Source: an uncultured Roseburia sp.
GTDB taxonomy: Bacteria; Bacillota_A; Clostridia; Lachnospirales; Lachnospiraceae
NCBI GenBank assembly: GCA_900557275.1
Contig: USRX01000001.1
Coordinates: 174,151-238,150, forward strand
Length of the DNA stretch: 64,000 bases
Reading direction: 5' to 3'
The notes under the pieces were generated by a model, which saw only the letters and a list, made by a program, of their open reading frames with translations, was not told where the DNA came from and did not search any database. Both the position numbers and the translations under genes were made by a program. Of this stretch, positions 16,417 through 26,340 are shown in pieces. Position 1 is the first letter of the stretch. Each line of letters begins with the position of its first letter.

Positions 16417-16700
16417 ATGAAACCTCTTTCTGATACGAGCCAGATATATTCATGATCTGGTCAGGTATTCTGTATATTTTGAAAATATCCTGTCATATGT
16501 AAATGAAATGATACTGTGCAGGATGACTGATATGCCTGTAAGGAAAAACGGTCAGATGCTTTTATAGAAAGAATCATATAAAAGATAATCTGCTACGCTT
16601 GATCAGACAAGTATATTTAACGTTAAAAAATATTGTATCACGGATTTCTAAAATAAGTGTGTTTCAAATCTTAAATTTTTGGAAAAACCAGTATTTATTG

Positions 16701-16740
16701 AAAAAAAGATGGAGCTGACGTATTAGATACGCAGCTCCAT
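16701..16740 (-). terminator. Intrinsic terminator of the EamA gene
   Basis: Arms ATGGAGCTG/CAGCTCCAT plus CGTAT/ATACG (16709-16740), and on the minus strand a run of T from the complement of 16701-16708. Confidence 0.8.
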
Positions 16741-16742
16741 AG

Positions 16743-16817
16743 AAATTATATTATTTGAGATAAATTAGGTGTTTGAGATATATGATGCTGTTGAAATAAA
16801 TTATATTATTTGAGATA
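16743..16817. repeat. 20-base direct repeat pair
   Basis: The same 20 bases (AAATTATATTATTTGAGATA) occur at 16743-16762 and 16798-16817, a 55-base period. A partial TTTGAGATA copy lies between them and an inverted TATCTCATTT near 16860. Function not apparent. Confidence 0.7.
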
Positions 16818-16885
16818 TACATTATTGAAATGGGTTTTGCGTTATCAGGTTAAACAAATATATCTCATTTGAAAATCAACAGACA

Positions 16886-17833
16886 TTAGTTGCGAACTTT
16901 TGATTTTTTGGAGACCAGTAAGATTCCGATACATACCAGCACCAGCGCCAGTAGTGTCTGAATACCAAAACTGTTTCCTTCCCGCAGGATCAGCGTGGAT
17001 AGCAGCACACCAAAGACCTGAATCATAAAACCAAAGATCGTGATCTTGGATACCGGGTTGTATTTCAACAGCATTCCCCATAGTGTGTAGGCGGCAGCTG
17101 AGATAAAAGCCATGTACAACAGCAGGAGCACTGAGGATGGAGTAAAACCGGACAGACGTCCACCGGCAAGGAAGCTGATGAGGATCATGATCAGTCCACC
17201 GGTAAAAAACTGATAGCCACTGAGAACCACCGGATCTTCGCCTTTTTCCCCATTAGAAAAAATCTTCAAAAAGACTGCGGAAAAAGCAGAGGACAGGGAA
17301 GACAGGATCATGAAGCCTTCACCCGTCAGAGAAAATTCCATGGACATGGCGCTTCCGTTCAGATTCACAAGGATAATACCGGCAAGTCCGGCGATACAGC
17401 CCATCAGTTTTCCACCGGTAAAGCGTTCCTGTCGAAACAGCAGACAGGCGAGCAAGATGGAAAAGATCGGCGTGATGCCACCAAGGATAGAGCCTTTTAC
17501 GCCAGTTGTATGTGCGAGGCCGATGTAAAATAATACATATTGGATGACAGTCTGAAACATGCACAGAGTCAGGATCTTCGGAATAGAAGAAGCTTTTGGC
17601 CTTAAAAACCGGCGCTGTCCGATACTGCCCATGAGAATGGTAAGAATGCCGGCACAGAAAAAGCGGACACCGGCAAACAGCATCTGGGAAGCTGTATCTG
17701 TGGGTGTGATTCCGAACATGGCATAGCCGACCTTGATGCAGGGAAAAGCACTTCCCCATAATGCGGTGCAGATCAGGGCACAGAGCCAGACCATGCTATT
17801 TCGTTGTAATAAATGTTTTTTTTCAGTATGCAT
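16886..17833 (-). CDS. EamA/DMT-family membrane transporter
   Basis: I set the start at ATG 17833, with GGAG at 17841-17844. The longer open frame adds 65 residues without family character. The 315-residue product has about ten hydrophobic helices in two EamA repeats. The first has WLCALICTALWGSAFPCIKV and GGITPIFSILLACLLFRQER; the second has GYQFFTGGLIMILISFLAGG and VFGVLLSTLILREG. The family exports amino acids, nucleotides or other metabolites; the substrate is not predictable. It is divergent from the T-box/trp operon, so export of an aromatic amino acid is conceivable but unproven. Confidence 0.87.
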   Translation of the reverse strand: MHTEKKHLLQRNSMVWLCALICTALWGSAFPCIKVGYAMFGITPTDTASQMLFAGVRFFCAGILTILMGSIGQRRFLRPKASSIPKILTLCMFQTVIQYVLFYIGLAHTTGVKGSILGGITPIFSILLACLLFRQERFTGGKLMGCIAGLAGIILVNLNGSAMSMEFSLTGEGFMILSSLSSAFSAVFLKIFSNGEKGEDPVVLSGYQFFTGGLIMILISFLAGGRLSGFTPSSVLLLLYMAFISAAAYTLWGMLLKYNPVSKITIFGFMIQVFGVLLSTLILREGNSFGIQTLLALVLVCIGILLVSKKSKVRN

Positions 17834-18066
17834 GTTGGTTCTCCTACGACAATATATTTCGTGACAATAATATTTTTCCTGGAAGCATGGTTTATGCCTC
17901 AAAGCGATACAATAGCTTATTATAAGCATATTCAGAAGAACATGCAAGAAGTGGAGCGTGTTTCTTTTTATCTTCGTTTGCACGTAACATGATAAGGTAA
18001 AAAGTCCTGATTGGCAGTAGATAAGCATTGATGTATATTTTTATTTCCTAAATCAAAAATTTCCCG

Positions 18067-18095
18067 TTGACTTTACAACATTGAAGTGCTAAAAT
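18067..18095 (+). promoter_or_regulatory. Promoter of the trpBA T-box transcript
   Basis: TTGACT (18067-18072), 17-base spacer, TAAAAT (18090-18095), directly upstream of the T-box stem I. Confidence 0.65.
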
Positions 18096-18107
18096 ACACC
18101 CATAGCG

Positions 18108-18424
18108 AAAATCAATGAGCAAAAGTAGTACTTTAAATGACTGCTTTCCAGAGAGTCGGGACTGGTGGGATCCGACAGGTAAGATTTAAAGGAATGGATT
18201 TGTGAGATGCAAAGCGAAAGCAGGAGCAAGTAGCGGATGCCGTGGACTTCACGTTACAGAAGTACGATATAATGATGTATCGGTAAGAGGCTGTGGACAT
18301 AGTTTATTCAGAGTTGTGTTGAGAGTATATAAATATGAGAGACTCGAAAAAGTATGAGACAGCAAACAAGGGTGGCACCACGATAATTCGTCCCTGACTG
18401 CAAGGCAGTCGGGGATTTTTTTAT
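18108..18424 (+). promoter_or_regulatory. T-box riboswitch, tryptophan specific
   Basis: This is a classical T-box leader. Stem I includes the AGAGAGTCGGGACTGG...GATCCGAC apical part, and the ACTTTAAAT/ATTTAAAG stem borders a loop with TGG at 18195-18197, the Trp specifier. The T-box sequence AAGGGTGGCACCACG is at 18368-18382; its bulge TGGC would pair with an acceptor end whose discriminator base is G, as in bacterial tRNA-Trp. The terminator is CCCTGACTG/CAGTCGGGG followed by seven T (18391-18422). Uncharged tRNA-Trp would favour antitermination and trpBA expression. Confidence 0.93.
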
Positions 18425-18475
18425 TGCATAAAGAGTTCTTTTTCGCTTTAAAAACATTCAGGAGGAATACCAGAG

Positions 18476-19663
18476 ATGAGTAAAAAAAGTTATTACGGAG
18501 CATACGGCGGACAGTTTGTAGCGGAGTCTTTACAGAATACGCTGCAGGAGATCGATGAGGCATTTGAGGATGCGATCCATGATCCGGAATTTATGGAAAC
18601 CTATAATTATTACCTGAAACAGTATGTTGGAAGAGAAACTCCTTTATATTATGCAGAGCGTCTCAGTGAAAAATATGGCACAAAGATTTATCTGAAAAGG
18701 GAAGATTTAAATCATACCGGCGCGCACAAGATCAACAATGTTCTGGGACAGATCCTTCTTGCAAAGAGAATGGGCAAGAAGAAAGTCATTGCCGAGACTG
18801 GTGCAGGTCAGCATGGTGTGGCTACGGCTACAGGTGCAGCGCTTTTTAATATGGAATGTACCGTATATATGGGAGCAGAAGATATCGAACGCCAGTCTCT
18901 GAATGTTTTTCGCATGAAATTGCTGGGAGCAGAAGTACACAGTGTGGAATCCGGCAGCAAAACATTAAAGGATGCCACAAATGAGGCAATCCGTACATGG
19001 GCAAAAACTGCAGAGGATACATTCTATATCATCGGTTCTGCGGTAGGACCATATCCGTATCCAAAGATGGTTAAAGAATTCCAGCGTGTCATCAGTAAAG
19101 AAGCAAAAGCACAGCATCTGGCAGCAGAAGGAAAAAATCCGGATGTGGTTATGGCATGTGTAGGCGGCGGTTCCAACTCTATCGGAATGTTCGCAGAATT
19201 TATTGATGAGCCAGACGTGGAATTGATCGGTGTGGAAGCCGCAGGAAAAGGACTGGATACCGAGGAGCATGCAGCTTCTATGGCAGGCGGTCAGGTTGGT
19301 ATCCTTCATGGAATGAAATCATATCTGCTGCAGGATGAAGATGGGAATGTTCAGATCGCGCATTCTATTTCCGCAGGGCTTGATTATCCGGGTGTCGGAC
19401 CGGAGCACGCTTATCTGAAAGATTCCGGAAGAGTCAACTATGTGCCAATCACAGATATGGAAGCGATGGCAGCACTGGATGAGCTGACCCGTCTGGAAGG
19501 CATTCTTCCGGCAATCGAAAGCGCTCATGCAGTAGCATATGCACTGAAAAAAGCAAAAGAAATGACAATGGATCAGTCCATGATTATCTGCCTTTCCGGA
19601 AGAGGCGATAAAGATGTCAATACGATCGTAGATTATTTTGCAGGAAAAGGTTATAAAAACTAA
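18476..19663 (+). CDS. trpB: Tryptophan synthase beta chain
   Basis: 395 residues, normal length. The PLP lysine lies in [10 protein letters not shown], the phosphate-binding GGGSNSIG in [15 protein letters not shown], and [12 protein letters not shown] is conserved. It joins indole and L-serine to tryptophan. AGGAGG precedes the ATG. It is controlled by the upstream Trp T-box and followed 15 bases later by trpA. No trpEDCF genes are near, so the anthranilate branch is elsewhere or missing. Confidence 0.97.
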   Translation: MSKKSYYGAYGGQFVAESLQNTLQEIDEAFEDAIHDPEFMETYNYYLKQYVGRETPLYYAERLSEKYGTKIYLKREDLNHTGAHKINNVLGQILLAKRMGKKKVIAETGAGQHGVATATGAALFNMECTVYMGAEDIERQSLNVFRMKLLGAEVHSVESGSKTLKDATNEAIRTWAKTAEDTFYIIGSAVGPYPYPKMVKEFQRVISKEAKAQHLAAEGKNPDVVMACVGGGSNSIGMFAEFIDEPDVELIGVEAAGKGLDTEEHAASMAGGQVGILHGMKSYLLQDEDGNVQIAHSISAGLDYPGVGPEHAYLKDSGRVNYVPITDMEAMAALDELTRLEGILPAIESAHAVAYALKKAKEMTMDQSMIICLSGRGDKDVNTIVDYFAGKGYKN

Positions 19664-19678
19664 GGAGAGAAGAGTCGT

Positions 19679-20470
19679 ATGAACCGTATAGAAGAAAAAT
19701 TTGCACAGTTAAAACAGAACAATGAAAAAGCATTTATCACATATATTACCGCAGGACTTCCGGATATGGAACGATGTGCAGAACTCATCAAAGCACAGGA
19801 AGAAGCGGGTACAGATGTGCTGGAAATCGGAGTGCCGTTTTCCGATCCGATTGCAGATGGTCCGGTCATTCAGGATGCATCTTATCGTTCTATTTTAAAA
19901 GGAACCAATCTGGAGAACACGTTTGCACTGGTAGAACAGGTAAGAAAAGACGGTGTTAATATGCCCATCGTCTTTATGATGTATTATAACACAATCTTTC
20001 ATTATGGTCTGGAAGCATTTATAAAACGCTGTGAAGCAGCCGGAATCGACGGACTGATCATCCCGGATCTGCCACTTGAAGAGCAGGATGATCTGAAAAA
20101 TCATATGTCAGATGAGAATGCGCCAATCCTGATCCAGCTGGTAGCGCCGGTATCCAAACAGAGGATTCCGGAGATTTTAAAAGATGCAAGAGGATTCGTT
20201 TATTGCGTATCAGCTATGGGTGTGACCGGACAGGGCGGAAGCTTCCACAAATCTATTCATGAATATCTTCGCACAGTCAAAGAACAGTCCGAGATTCCGG
20301 TTATGATGGGATTCGGCATCCGTACTGCTGCGGATTTGGAGCCGCTGAAGGATGTAATCGATGGCGCCATCGTAGGCTCTCACTTCATTAATCTGATGGA
20401 AGGCTGCGATTATGATCTGGAGACAGCGAAGGATTATATCCGGACGTTTAAACAGGAGCTGAATCAGTAA
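19679..20470 (+). CDS. trpA: Tryptophan synthase alpha chain
   Basis: 263 residues, a TIM barrel. EIGVPFSDPIADGPVIQ contains the catalytic Glu/Asp region, followed by GLIIPDLPLEE and GFGIRTAADL. It splits indole-3-glycerol phosphate to indole and glyceraldehyde 3-phosphate and passes indole to TrpB. Same operon as trpB, spacing 15 bases, with its own GGAGAGA ribosome site. Confidence 0.97.
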   Translation: MNRIEEKFAQLKQNNEKAFITYITAGLPDMERCAELIKAQEEAGTDVLEIGVPFSDPIADGPVIQDASYRSILKGTNLENTFALVEQVRKDGVNMPIVFMMYYNTIFHYGLEAFIKRCEAAGIDGLIIPDLPLEEQDDLKNHMSDENAPILIQLVAPVSKQRIPEILKDARGFVYCVSAMGVTGQGGSFHKSIHEYLRTVKEQSEIPVMMGFGIRTAADLEPLKDVIDGAIVGSHFINLMEGCDYDLETAKDYIRTFKQELNQ

Positions 20471-20502
20471 CGCCATATATTTGTTTTGTAATATAGTCAA
20501 AA

Positions 20503-20565
20503 ATAGCCCCCTGTATCATCTGGCATGAAAATGAGTGTTTTCATGCCGATGATACAGGGGGCTAT
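20503..20565. terminator. Very long bidirectional hairpin between convergent genes
   Basis: A nearly perfect 28-pair stem: 20503-20520 pairs with 20548-20565 and GGCATGAAAA (20522-20531) with TTTTCATGCC (20538-20547). One T is bulged at 20521 and the loop is six bases. There is no strong T run on either side. It separates trpA from the minus-strand CLC gene. Confidence 0.8.
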
Positions 20566-20589
20566 CTGCTTGTTTTACAGACAGTATTA

Positions 20590-21849
20590 TTAAAGCGTCT
20601 TCCTGTTAATATAAGCATTTTTATATTTGGAGTACACAATCTTTTGCGACTGATACAGTCCGTAATAGCCGGATACTACATAGGAGATGGCGATCGCCAG
20701 CAGATAATAAGGCATTCCCTCAAATCCGAACAGCTCGAAACAGATCAGCAGGGATGTGATCGGGCAGTTTGTGACGCCACAGAAAACAGCTCCCATACCC
20801 ACAGCTGCACACAGGGATGGAGAGATGCCTGCAACGGTTCCGAAAAAACAACCCAGAGTCGCTCCGATAAAGAAGGAAGGAACAATCTCTCCGCCTTTAT
20901 AGCCAACTGCTAATGTGATGGCAGTAAATACCATTTTCAACAGAAATGCAAGTGGAGGAGTGCTTCCCTGAAAACACTGTTGAATGACGTTCATGCCAGT
21001 ACCGTTGTAGTTTTGGTTTCCTACAAGTGCAGTCAGCGCTATAATGATCAGGCCACCGATGACGATGCGCAGATATTTATTCGTAAACAGCTTCTGGAAC
21101 AGATGTCCGGTCTGATGTAGCAGGATACAAAACAGGATGCTGGCAAGGGCGCATAAGACTGCCAGCAGCGCAATTTCAAGAGCTGGAACGATTGCAACGG
21201 AAGGAATGTTTGATATTGCAAAAGATTCTGCTGTGGCGCCAAAGGCAACAGCAATCTGATGGGCGATCAGAGAGGAGATGACACAGGGCAGCAATGCAGA
21301 ATAATGCATAATGCCGACGCTGACCACTTCCATGGCAAAAATGGCAGCTGCCAGCGGTGTGCCAAATACCGCTGAGAAAGCGGCGCTCATACCACACATA
21401 ATCAGCACTTTCTGCTCTTTGTCGCTGAAGCGAAACAGTGTTCCGATGCCGCTTCCAATGCTTCCACCAAGCTGCAATGCGGCGCCTTCTCTTCCGGCAG
21501 AACCGCCGAAAAGATGCGTGATCAGTGTGGAAAAGAAGATAAGCGGCGCCATGCGCAGCGGAATATTATCTCCGGAATGAATGGCAGAAAGGATCAGGTT
21601 TGTTCCACTGTCATTTTCATCTTTTAAAAGCTGATAGGCGCCTGTAATGAGCAGACCGGCAGCGGGCAGCAGACAGATCAGCCATGGATGTTCAAAACGG
21701 ATTTCTGTTACCAGATCCATACAAAAATAAAAGGCCGTACCCACCAGACCGATGGCGATGCCAGACAGAATGGAAAAAAGCACCCATTTCAGGGTGTCTT
21801 TCCAATGTCTGAAATAATCTAAAAAAATTCTTGTTAGCCAACGTTTCAT
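20590..21849 (-). CDS. CLC-family anion/proton antiporter, probably CLC-F type
   Basis: 419 residues with 10 or more membrane helices. The gating-glutamate motif reads GGSAGREGAALQLGGSIG, and the late motif is YKGGEIVPSFFIGATLG. These differ from chloride CLCs (GKEGP and GGIFAP) and resemble the fluoride/proton antiporter branch, so fluoride export is likely; chloride transport is the alternative. The gene lies 37 bases after the aminotransferase, probably co-transcribed. No fluoride (crcB) riboswitch was recognised upstream. Confidence 0.82.
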   Translation of the reverse strand: MKRWLTRIFLDYFRHWKDTLKWVLFSILSGIAIGLVGTAFYFCMDLVTEIRFEHPWLICLLPAAGLLITGAYQLLKDENDSGTNLILSAIHSGDNIPLRMAPLIFFSTLITHLFGGSAGREGAALQLGGSIGSGIGTLFRFSDKEQKVLIMCGMSAAFSAVFGTPLAAAIFAMEVVSVGIMHYSALLPCVISSLIAHQIAVAFGATAESFAISNIPSVAIVPALEIALLAVLCALASILFCILLHQTGHLFQKLFTNKYLRIVIGGLIIIALTALVGNQNYNGTGMNVIQQCFQGSTPPLAFLLKMVFTAITLAVGYKGGEIVPSFFIGATLGCFFGTVAGISPSLCAAVGMGAVFCGVTNCPITSLLICFELFGFEGMPYYLLAIAISYVVSGYYGLYQSQKIVYSKYKNAYINRKTL

Positions 21850-21886
21850 AATATTTTATGTTCCCCGTATAATAACTATCTGTTGT

Positions 21887-22978
21887 TTATTCACTTAACA
21901 AACATTCCAACAGTTTGTCGTTCATTTCCGGATTCATGATACAGAACCGGATATAAGAGTTGTCAAGAAACGGGAAGGTTGAGCAGTCCCGGATCATCAT
22001 TTTTTGACGAATCGCTTTATCAAATAGATATTCAGATGTCAGAGAATCTTTTAATAAGCGAACCAGAATAAAGTTAGCACTTGCCGGATATGGCTTGAAA
22101 TCCGGATGTGAAGCCAACTTCTGGAACATTCTGTCCCGTTCTGAGGAGATCAGATGACGGGTTTTCTGAATGTAGTCCTGATCTTTGAACATAATTTCGC
22201 CGGCTACGACAGCCAGAGAATTGATCATCCACGGATTTTTATGAGTGTTGATATAATCAATCAGGTCTTTATTTCCAGTAATCGCATATCCAAGACGCAG
22301 ACCCGGTGCGGCAAAAAACTTCGAAGTTCCCCTGAGAATGATCAGATTATTATAATAGGAGGTAAGAGGTACGGCATTTACTTCGTTGTAATTATTGGCA
22401 AATTCCACATATGTTTCATCTATCATAAGAAAGATACCGTATTCCATGCATGCATCCAGAATTTTCCGCATATCTTTTCGCTCGATGGCAGAAGATGTCG
22501 GATTGTTCGGGTTGCAGATGATCAGAAGGTCGATAGTTTCATTTAATTTCTGAAGGAAATGCTCCGTATTCAGCGTAAAATCATCTTCCTCTTTCAGTGG
22601 ATAATACAGGCAGCTGCCGCCTTCTAAAGAAACGGAACGCTCATATTCAGAGTAGGTAGGTCCGATGATCATCGTCTTTTTCGGGTGCTGAACCTGGATA
22701 AAAAGGGAGATCAGCTCCGTAGACCCATTCCCTACAATGATATTCTCATATTCGGTACCGCAGTATTCTGCAATGCATTTTCGCAGAGAAGTGTATTCCC
22801 GGTCCGGATAGCTGGAAATGGCGTCAATCTTATCTGCCAGCTGTTCACGCAGCATAGGAGAAATACCAAGTGGATTTACGTTTGCAGAAAAACTGGTAAT
22901 CTCTTCTTTTTTTATGCCATAGATAGCTTCTATTTTTTCTAAATCACTGCCATGAAAGTGATCTCTGTGTTTTAACAT
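21887..22978 (-). CDS. PLP-dependent aminotransferase, HisC/CobD-like
   Basis: 363 residues, fold-type I. N-terminal HGSDLEKIEAIYGIKKEEI and FSANVNPLG resemble L-threonine-O-3-phosphate decarboxylase and histidinol-phosphate aminotransferase. Conserved parts are NGSTELI, LLIICNPNNPTS, MIDETYVEF and the PLP lysine in LRGTSKFFAAPGLRLGYA. No cobalamin or histidine genes are adjacent, so the specific reaction is open. AGGAGGAA precedes the ATG. It probably forms a two-gene unit with the CLC gene and is divergent from the DUF5717 gene. Confidence 0.82.
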   Translation of the reverse strand: MLKHRDHFHGSDLEKIEAIYGIKKEEITSFSANVNPLGISPMLREQLADKIDAISSYPDREYTSLRKCIAEYCGTEYENIIVGNGSTELISLFIQVQHPKKTMIIGPTYSEYERSVSLEGGSCLYYPLKEEDDFTLNTEHFLQKLNETIDLLIICNPNNPTSSAIERKDMRKILDACMEYGIFLMIDETYVEFANNYNEVNAVPLTSYYNNLIILRGTSKFFAAPGLRLGYAITGNKDLIDYINTHKNPWMINSLAVVAGEIMFKDQDYIQKTRHLISSERDRMFQKLASHPDFKPYPASANFILVRLLKDSLTSEYLFDKAIRQKMMIRDCSTFPFLDNSYIRFCIMNPEMNDKLLECLLSE

Positions 22979-23081
22979 GATGTTCCTCCTGTAGTTGCAA
23001 GATATTTCTAAATAGCTTATACTTAATACATTATATCTATTATATCGGTATCTACAGGAAAAGCAACAAACAGGTGGTATT

Positions 23082-26000
23082 TTGCGTAAGAAAATTCAAA
23101 ATTTAATCAGAGGAACATATGAATATCAGCATCCGAAACTTATTTTTTCAGAGGAAAAGATAGCATTTGATGTAAGAGAAGAGGAGACTTATCATGGCAG
23201 TTTTCAGATTACAGTTTCCGATGAGCAACGTGCCAGGGGCATGATCTGCTGTAGAAATCCGCGGATGAAATGCGTGACAACACAGTTTGACGGGATGCAG
23301 GCACAAATAGAGTTCGTGTATGAAGCAGCAAATGTTACAGAAGGAAACCCGGACAACGGTCAGTTTGTCATTTCTTCCAGCTGCGGAGAATATCTGCTGC
23401 CTTTTACTGCAAATCCGGTCAGATATTATCACAGATCATCTATTGGAAAGATTAAAACCATCAATGATTTTGCAAATCTTGCAAAACTCAACTGGGAGGA
23501 AGCACTGTGTGTGTTTCAATCGAAATATTTTAAAAATATTTTTCCGGATATGACGACAGAGCTGCTGTATGAAGGACTTTGCAGCAGAGGCTGTACTAGT
23601 CATGAAATGGAAGAATTTCTGATCGGTATCGGCAAAAAGAAACGCAGTTTTATTCAAGTGGGAGAAAAAGAGATTGATCTTGGAAACCTTTCTGCAGACA
23701 GTCCGCAGGAATTAAAGGTCAGTCGGACAGAATGGGGGTATGCGGATCTTTATGTCAGTTGTGATGCACCGTTTATCCGACTGGAGAAAACGCGGATCCT
23801 TTCGGATGATTTTATCGGAAAAAAAGCTGTGATTCCGTATGTTGTATGTGTTGAGAAGATGCATGCCGGCATAAATTGCGCTAAGATTACGTTGCAGACA
23901 GCATTTGAATGCAGTGAAGTACAGATTCAGGTAAAAAAATCAGGCGAGAGTCGGCCTGATGTACTTTGTGCAGCCCGTCGTTTTCAGAGAAGGGCAATGT
24001 TTACGCTTGAAAAATTGTATATTGATTACAGGCTGAACCGGGTATCTGCGGAAGACTGGACACAGGGCGCATTGGAACTTTTGCAGGAGATGGAGGAGAG
24101 GAATCCATCAGATATCAGGAATGCGCTGTATCGAGTACATGTGCTTTTGCTTGCAGGAAAGAAGGAAGAGGCTGATAATCTGCTGGAGGATGTTTCTGCG
24201 GCATGCCGAAAGAAGCATACTGTGCAGTGGGGTTATTTCCGTTTTCTGGATTATCTGTATGAATATGGAAAAGAGACTAGTGCAGAGACAGAAAAAGCCA
24301 GAGATGTTCTGATCCAGGATCTGCAGATGGTTATCCGTAAAAATCCGGATCAGCTGCTGCCAATACAGCTTACCATCACATTGTGTGAAGATCACGGGGA
24401 ACAGCTGAAAGAAAAATACGTAGGTATTAAAAACTGTATTGAAAAAGGCTGGGCAAGTCCGCTGCTGTATATGGAAGCCTATCTGATCTTAAAATCCCAT
24501 CCACAGATTCTGCGTGGTATAGATAATGCAGAGTTTCGGATCTTATACTGGATTGCAAGACAGAAGCTTCTTACAGAACAGATGATTTCTGTAATCATAA
24601 ATGCGGCTTCCAGGGAAACACAGTTCCGTCCCCGTTTCTTTTGGCTGCTGGGACGCTGTTATAAAGTAATGCGGAGTGATATGGTCATCCGTGCCATTTG
24701 TACCTACCTGATCAAAAATAATCAGTCCGGAGAGATGTACTTAAGCTGGTTTGCCAAAGGCGTGGAAAAACATATGCGCATTGCAGGGCTCTGTGAGGCG
24801 TATCTGCAGTCCTGGCGGAAAAATGACGGGGATATTCCCAAAAATGTGATACAGTACTTTTCGCAGAAGACAGAGATACCTGCCGTATACCGGGCAAGGA
24901 TCTATGCATATGCAGTGAGAAAACGGAAATCTCTCGGACGGGAATGGCAGATTTATGAAAAACTGGCAGCTGCTTTTGTAACGGAAGAACTGCAAAGACA
25001 GCATATGAGTGATGATATTGCTGAGATCTGCAGATATTTTATCCTGTATAAACCTGGGGAAGTGCGCCAGGAAGTGCTGGAACAGAGCCTGCGTCATTAT
25101 AAAGTAACATGTAGTGAGAATCTGTTTTCCGGTGTGGTGGTCTGCGAAGAATCGCTAAAGACGGAAGAGACGATTCCTATCGTTCAAAATACGGCATTTT
25201 TTATTGTCCATGGAAAAAATTATCGTGTGCTGTTTGAAGACAATTTCGGCAGACGCTGCTGTCTGACAGAAGGATTTCGGTTAAATCCGGTCATTCCGGG
25301 AGAAAACCGGAGATTGCCCGGACAGAAATATATTAAGAGAGAGTCTGATGCAGGATCTGAAAAGCTGACAAAAAAGAAAGAGGATTTGTCTGCCAGTCTG
25401 TCAGTTGCGGAATCAGAAGAAGATACTTATTATGACATGCTTAGTCTGGAGACGATGGATGGCAGTATTGATGAACTGGATCGCGCGATCCGTCAGGCAG
25501 AGACTTCCGGGATAGATGTGTCAGAATATCAGGAAGAGCTTTTGACAAAGATGATTTTTTCAGAAGTATTCCCGGAGGATCATGTGGAGTATTTCCGGGC
25601 AATCTGCAAGATGCCACAGACGGAACAGCTGCGACAGGCATATGTATCTTATTTTTCCAGAAACTATGTATATGATAATGAGAATGTTCCGGAGGAGATT
25701 TTTGAATATCTGCAGTATTCTTTTAGAAGTGGAAGAAAGATCAATTACTGCTGTGAGACAGCGATGCTGAAGTGGTACTGCGAACATGGATGGGATGGAA
25801 AGGAAAAAGAATTCCGGAATTTATTTGAATCCGCCATCCGGCAGGGAAGGTATTTCCCTTTTTATACGTTGCTTCCAGAGCGGTTTCTTGAAAAATACCT
25901 GCTTCACGACAGAAGGTATCTCAGTCTGTCTGCCGTGCCGGAACAGACGATACACTGTGTGCTGCAGATTCATGGACGTGGAACGGTAAGCCGGGAAGAT

Positions 26001-26270
26001 GTAACTGTCAGGGAAAGCATTCCAGGGCTGTATGTGCTTCCGGTTTATCTGTTCGCAGGGGATCTGATGGAATATCGTTTCTACGACAGTGCAGACCGCA
26101 CATTGAAATCAGGAACGGAACGTCTGACACCTTCCGAGATCGTGCAGCGTCCGGTTTCCAGATATCATGTACTGAACCAGGCACTGGAAGAGACGGTCAC
26201 TCAGACGGAGAAACTAAAAAAATATGCAGAAATGATGGATATGACGGCGGATCTGTTCCAGCCGTTGTAG
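23082..26270 (+). CDS. DUF5717-family large protein, function unknown
   Basis: 1062 residues, TTG start with AGGTGG 4-5 bases upstream. The N-terminus (MRKKIQNLIRGTYEY) is followed by beta-rich segments to about residue 290 that look like repeated Ig-like modules (for example SFQITVSDEQ and LYVSCDAPFIRLEK). From about 300 to 680 it is helical and repeat-like, of TPR/HEAT character. A charged linker rich in Lys, Glu and Ser lies near 740-790, and a C-terminal helical/beta part follows. No signal peptide or membrane helix, so probably a cytoplasmic scaffold. DUF5717 is, to my knowledge, confined to Lachnospiraceae relatives and sits beside DUF5716, as here. No activity is known. Confidence 0.75.
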   Translation: MRKKIQNLIRGTYEYQHPKLIFSEEKIAFDVREEETYHGSFQITVSDEQRARGMICCRNPRMKCVTTQFDGMQAQIEFVYEAANVTEGNPDNGQFVISSSCGEYLLPFTANPVRYYHRSSIGKIKTINDFANLAKLNWEEALCVFQSKYFKNIFPDMTTELLYEGLCSRGCTSHEMEEFLIGIGKKKRSFIQVGEKEIDLGNLSADSPQELKVSRTEWGYADLYVSCDAPFIRLEKTRILSDDFIGKKAVIPYVVCVEKMHAGINCAKITLQTAFECSEVQIQVKKSGESRPDVLCAARRFQRRAMFTLEKLYIDYRLNRVSAEDWTQGALELLQEMEERNPSDIRNALYRVHVLLLAGKKEEADNLLEDVSAACRKKHTVQWGYFRFLDYLYEYGKETSAETEKARDVLIQDLQMVIRKNPDQLLPIQLTITLCEDHGEQLKEKYVGIKNCIEKGWASPLLYMEAYLILKSHPQILRGIDNAEFRILYWIARQKLLTEQMISVIINAASRETQFRPRFFWLLGRCYKVMRSDMVIRAICTYLIKNNQSGEMYLSWFAKGVEKHMRIAGLCEAYLQSWRKNDGDIPKNVIQYFSQKTEIPAVYRARIYAYAVRKRKSLGREWQIYEKLAAAFVTEELQRQHMSDDIAEICRYFILYKPGEVRQEVLEQSLRHYKVTCSENLFSGVVVCEESLKTEETIPIVQNTAFFIVHGKNYRVLFEDNFGRRCCLTEGFRLNPVIPGENRRLPGQKYIKRESDAGSEKLTKKKEDLSASLSVAESEEDTYYDMLSLETMDGSIDELDRAIRQAETSGIDVSEYQEELLTKMIFSEVFPEDHVEYFRAICKMPQTEQLRQAYVSYFSRNYVYDNENVPEEIFEYLQYSFRSGRKINYCCETAMLKWYCEHGWDGKEKEFRNLFESAIRQGRYFPFYTLLPERFLEKYLLHDRRYLSLSAVPEQTIHCVLQIHGRGTVSREDVTVRESIPGLYVLPVYLFAGDLMEYRFYDSADRTLKSGTERLTPSEIVQRPVSRYHVLNQALEETVTQTEKLKKYAEMMDMTADLFQPL

Positions 26271-26319
26271 AAGTTGCAAATGGTAAAGGACGCACACCGT
26301 TTTTAGATAGAATATTTAT

Positions 26320-26337
26320 GCCGCCAGCGTCAGCGGC
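26320..26337 (+). other. Small GC-rich hairpin at the DUF5716 start region
   Basis: GCCGC (26320-26324) and GCGGC (26333-26337) enclose eight bases just upstream of the GTG 26341/ATG 26353 starts. No good Shine-Dalgarno site is visible there, so translation may be coupled or structure-controlled. Confidence 0.45.
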
Positions 26338-26340
26338 AGA

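Larger units (their letters stand above)
16417..16885 (-). other. 469-base gap: EamA terminator, short repeats, dnaK upstream region
   Basis: The minus-strand EamA gene ends at 16886. Its terminator is at 16701-16740. Between them is an A+T-rich stretch with a 20-base direct repeat at 16743-16762 and 16798-16817 and further TTTGAGATA copies. The 16417-16680 part is the dnaK promoter region; no CIRCE element (TTAGCACTC pair) was seen. Confidence 0.6.

Noticed and set aside
15541..16455. 304-codon plus-strand frame antisense to dnaK
   Set aside because: dnaK is certain on the other strand; long antisense frames over dnaK are common.
16417..16680. CIRCE heat-shock operator for dnaK
   Set aside because: Looked for the TTAGCACTC/GAGTGCTAA pair and did not find it.
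21850..23081. Fluoride riboswitch for the CLC/aminotransferase unit
   Set aside because: No recognisable crcB-type motif in the short upstream regions.
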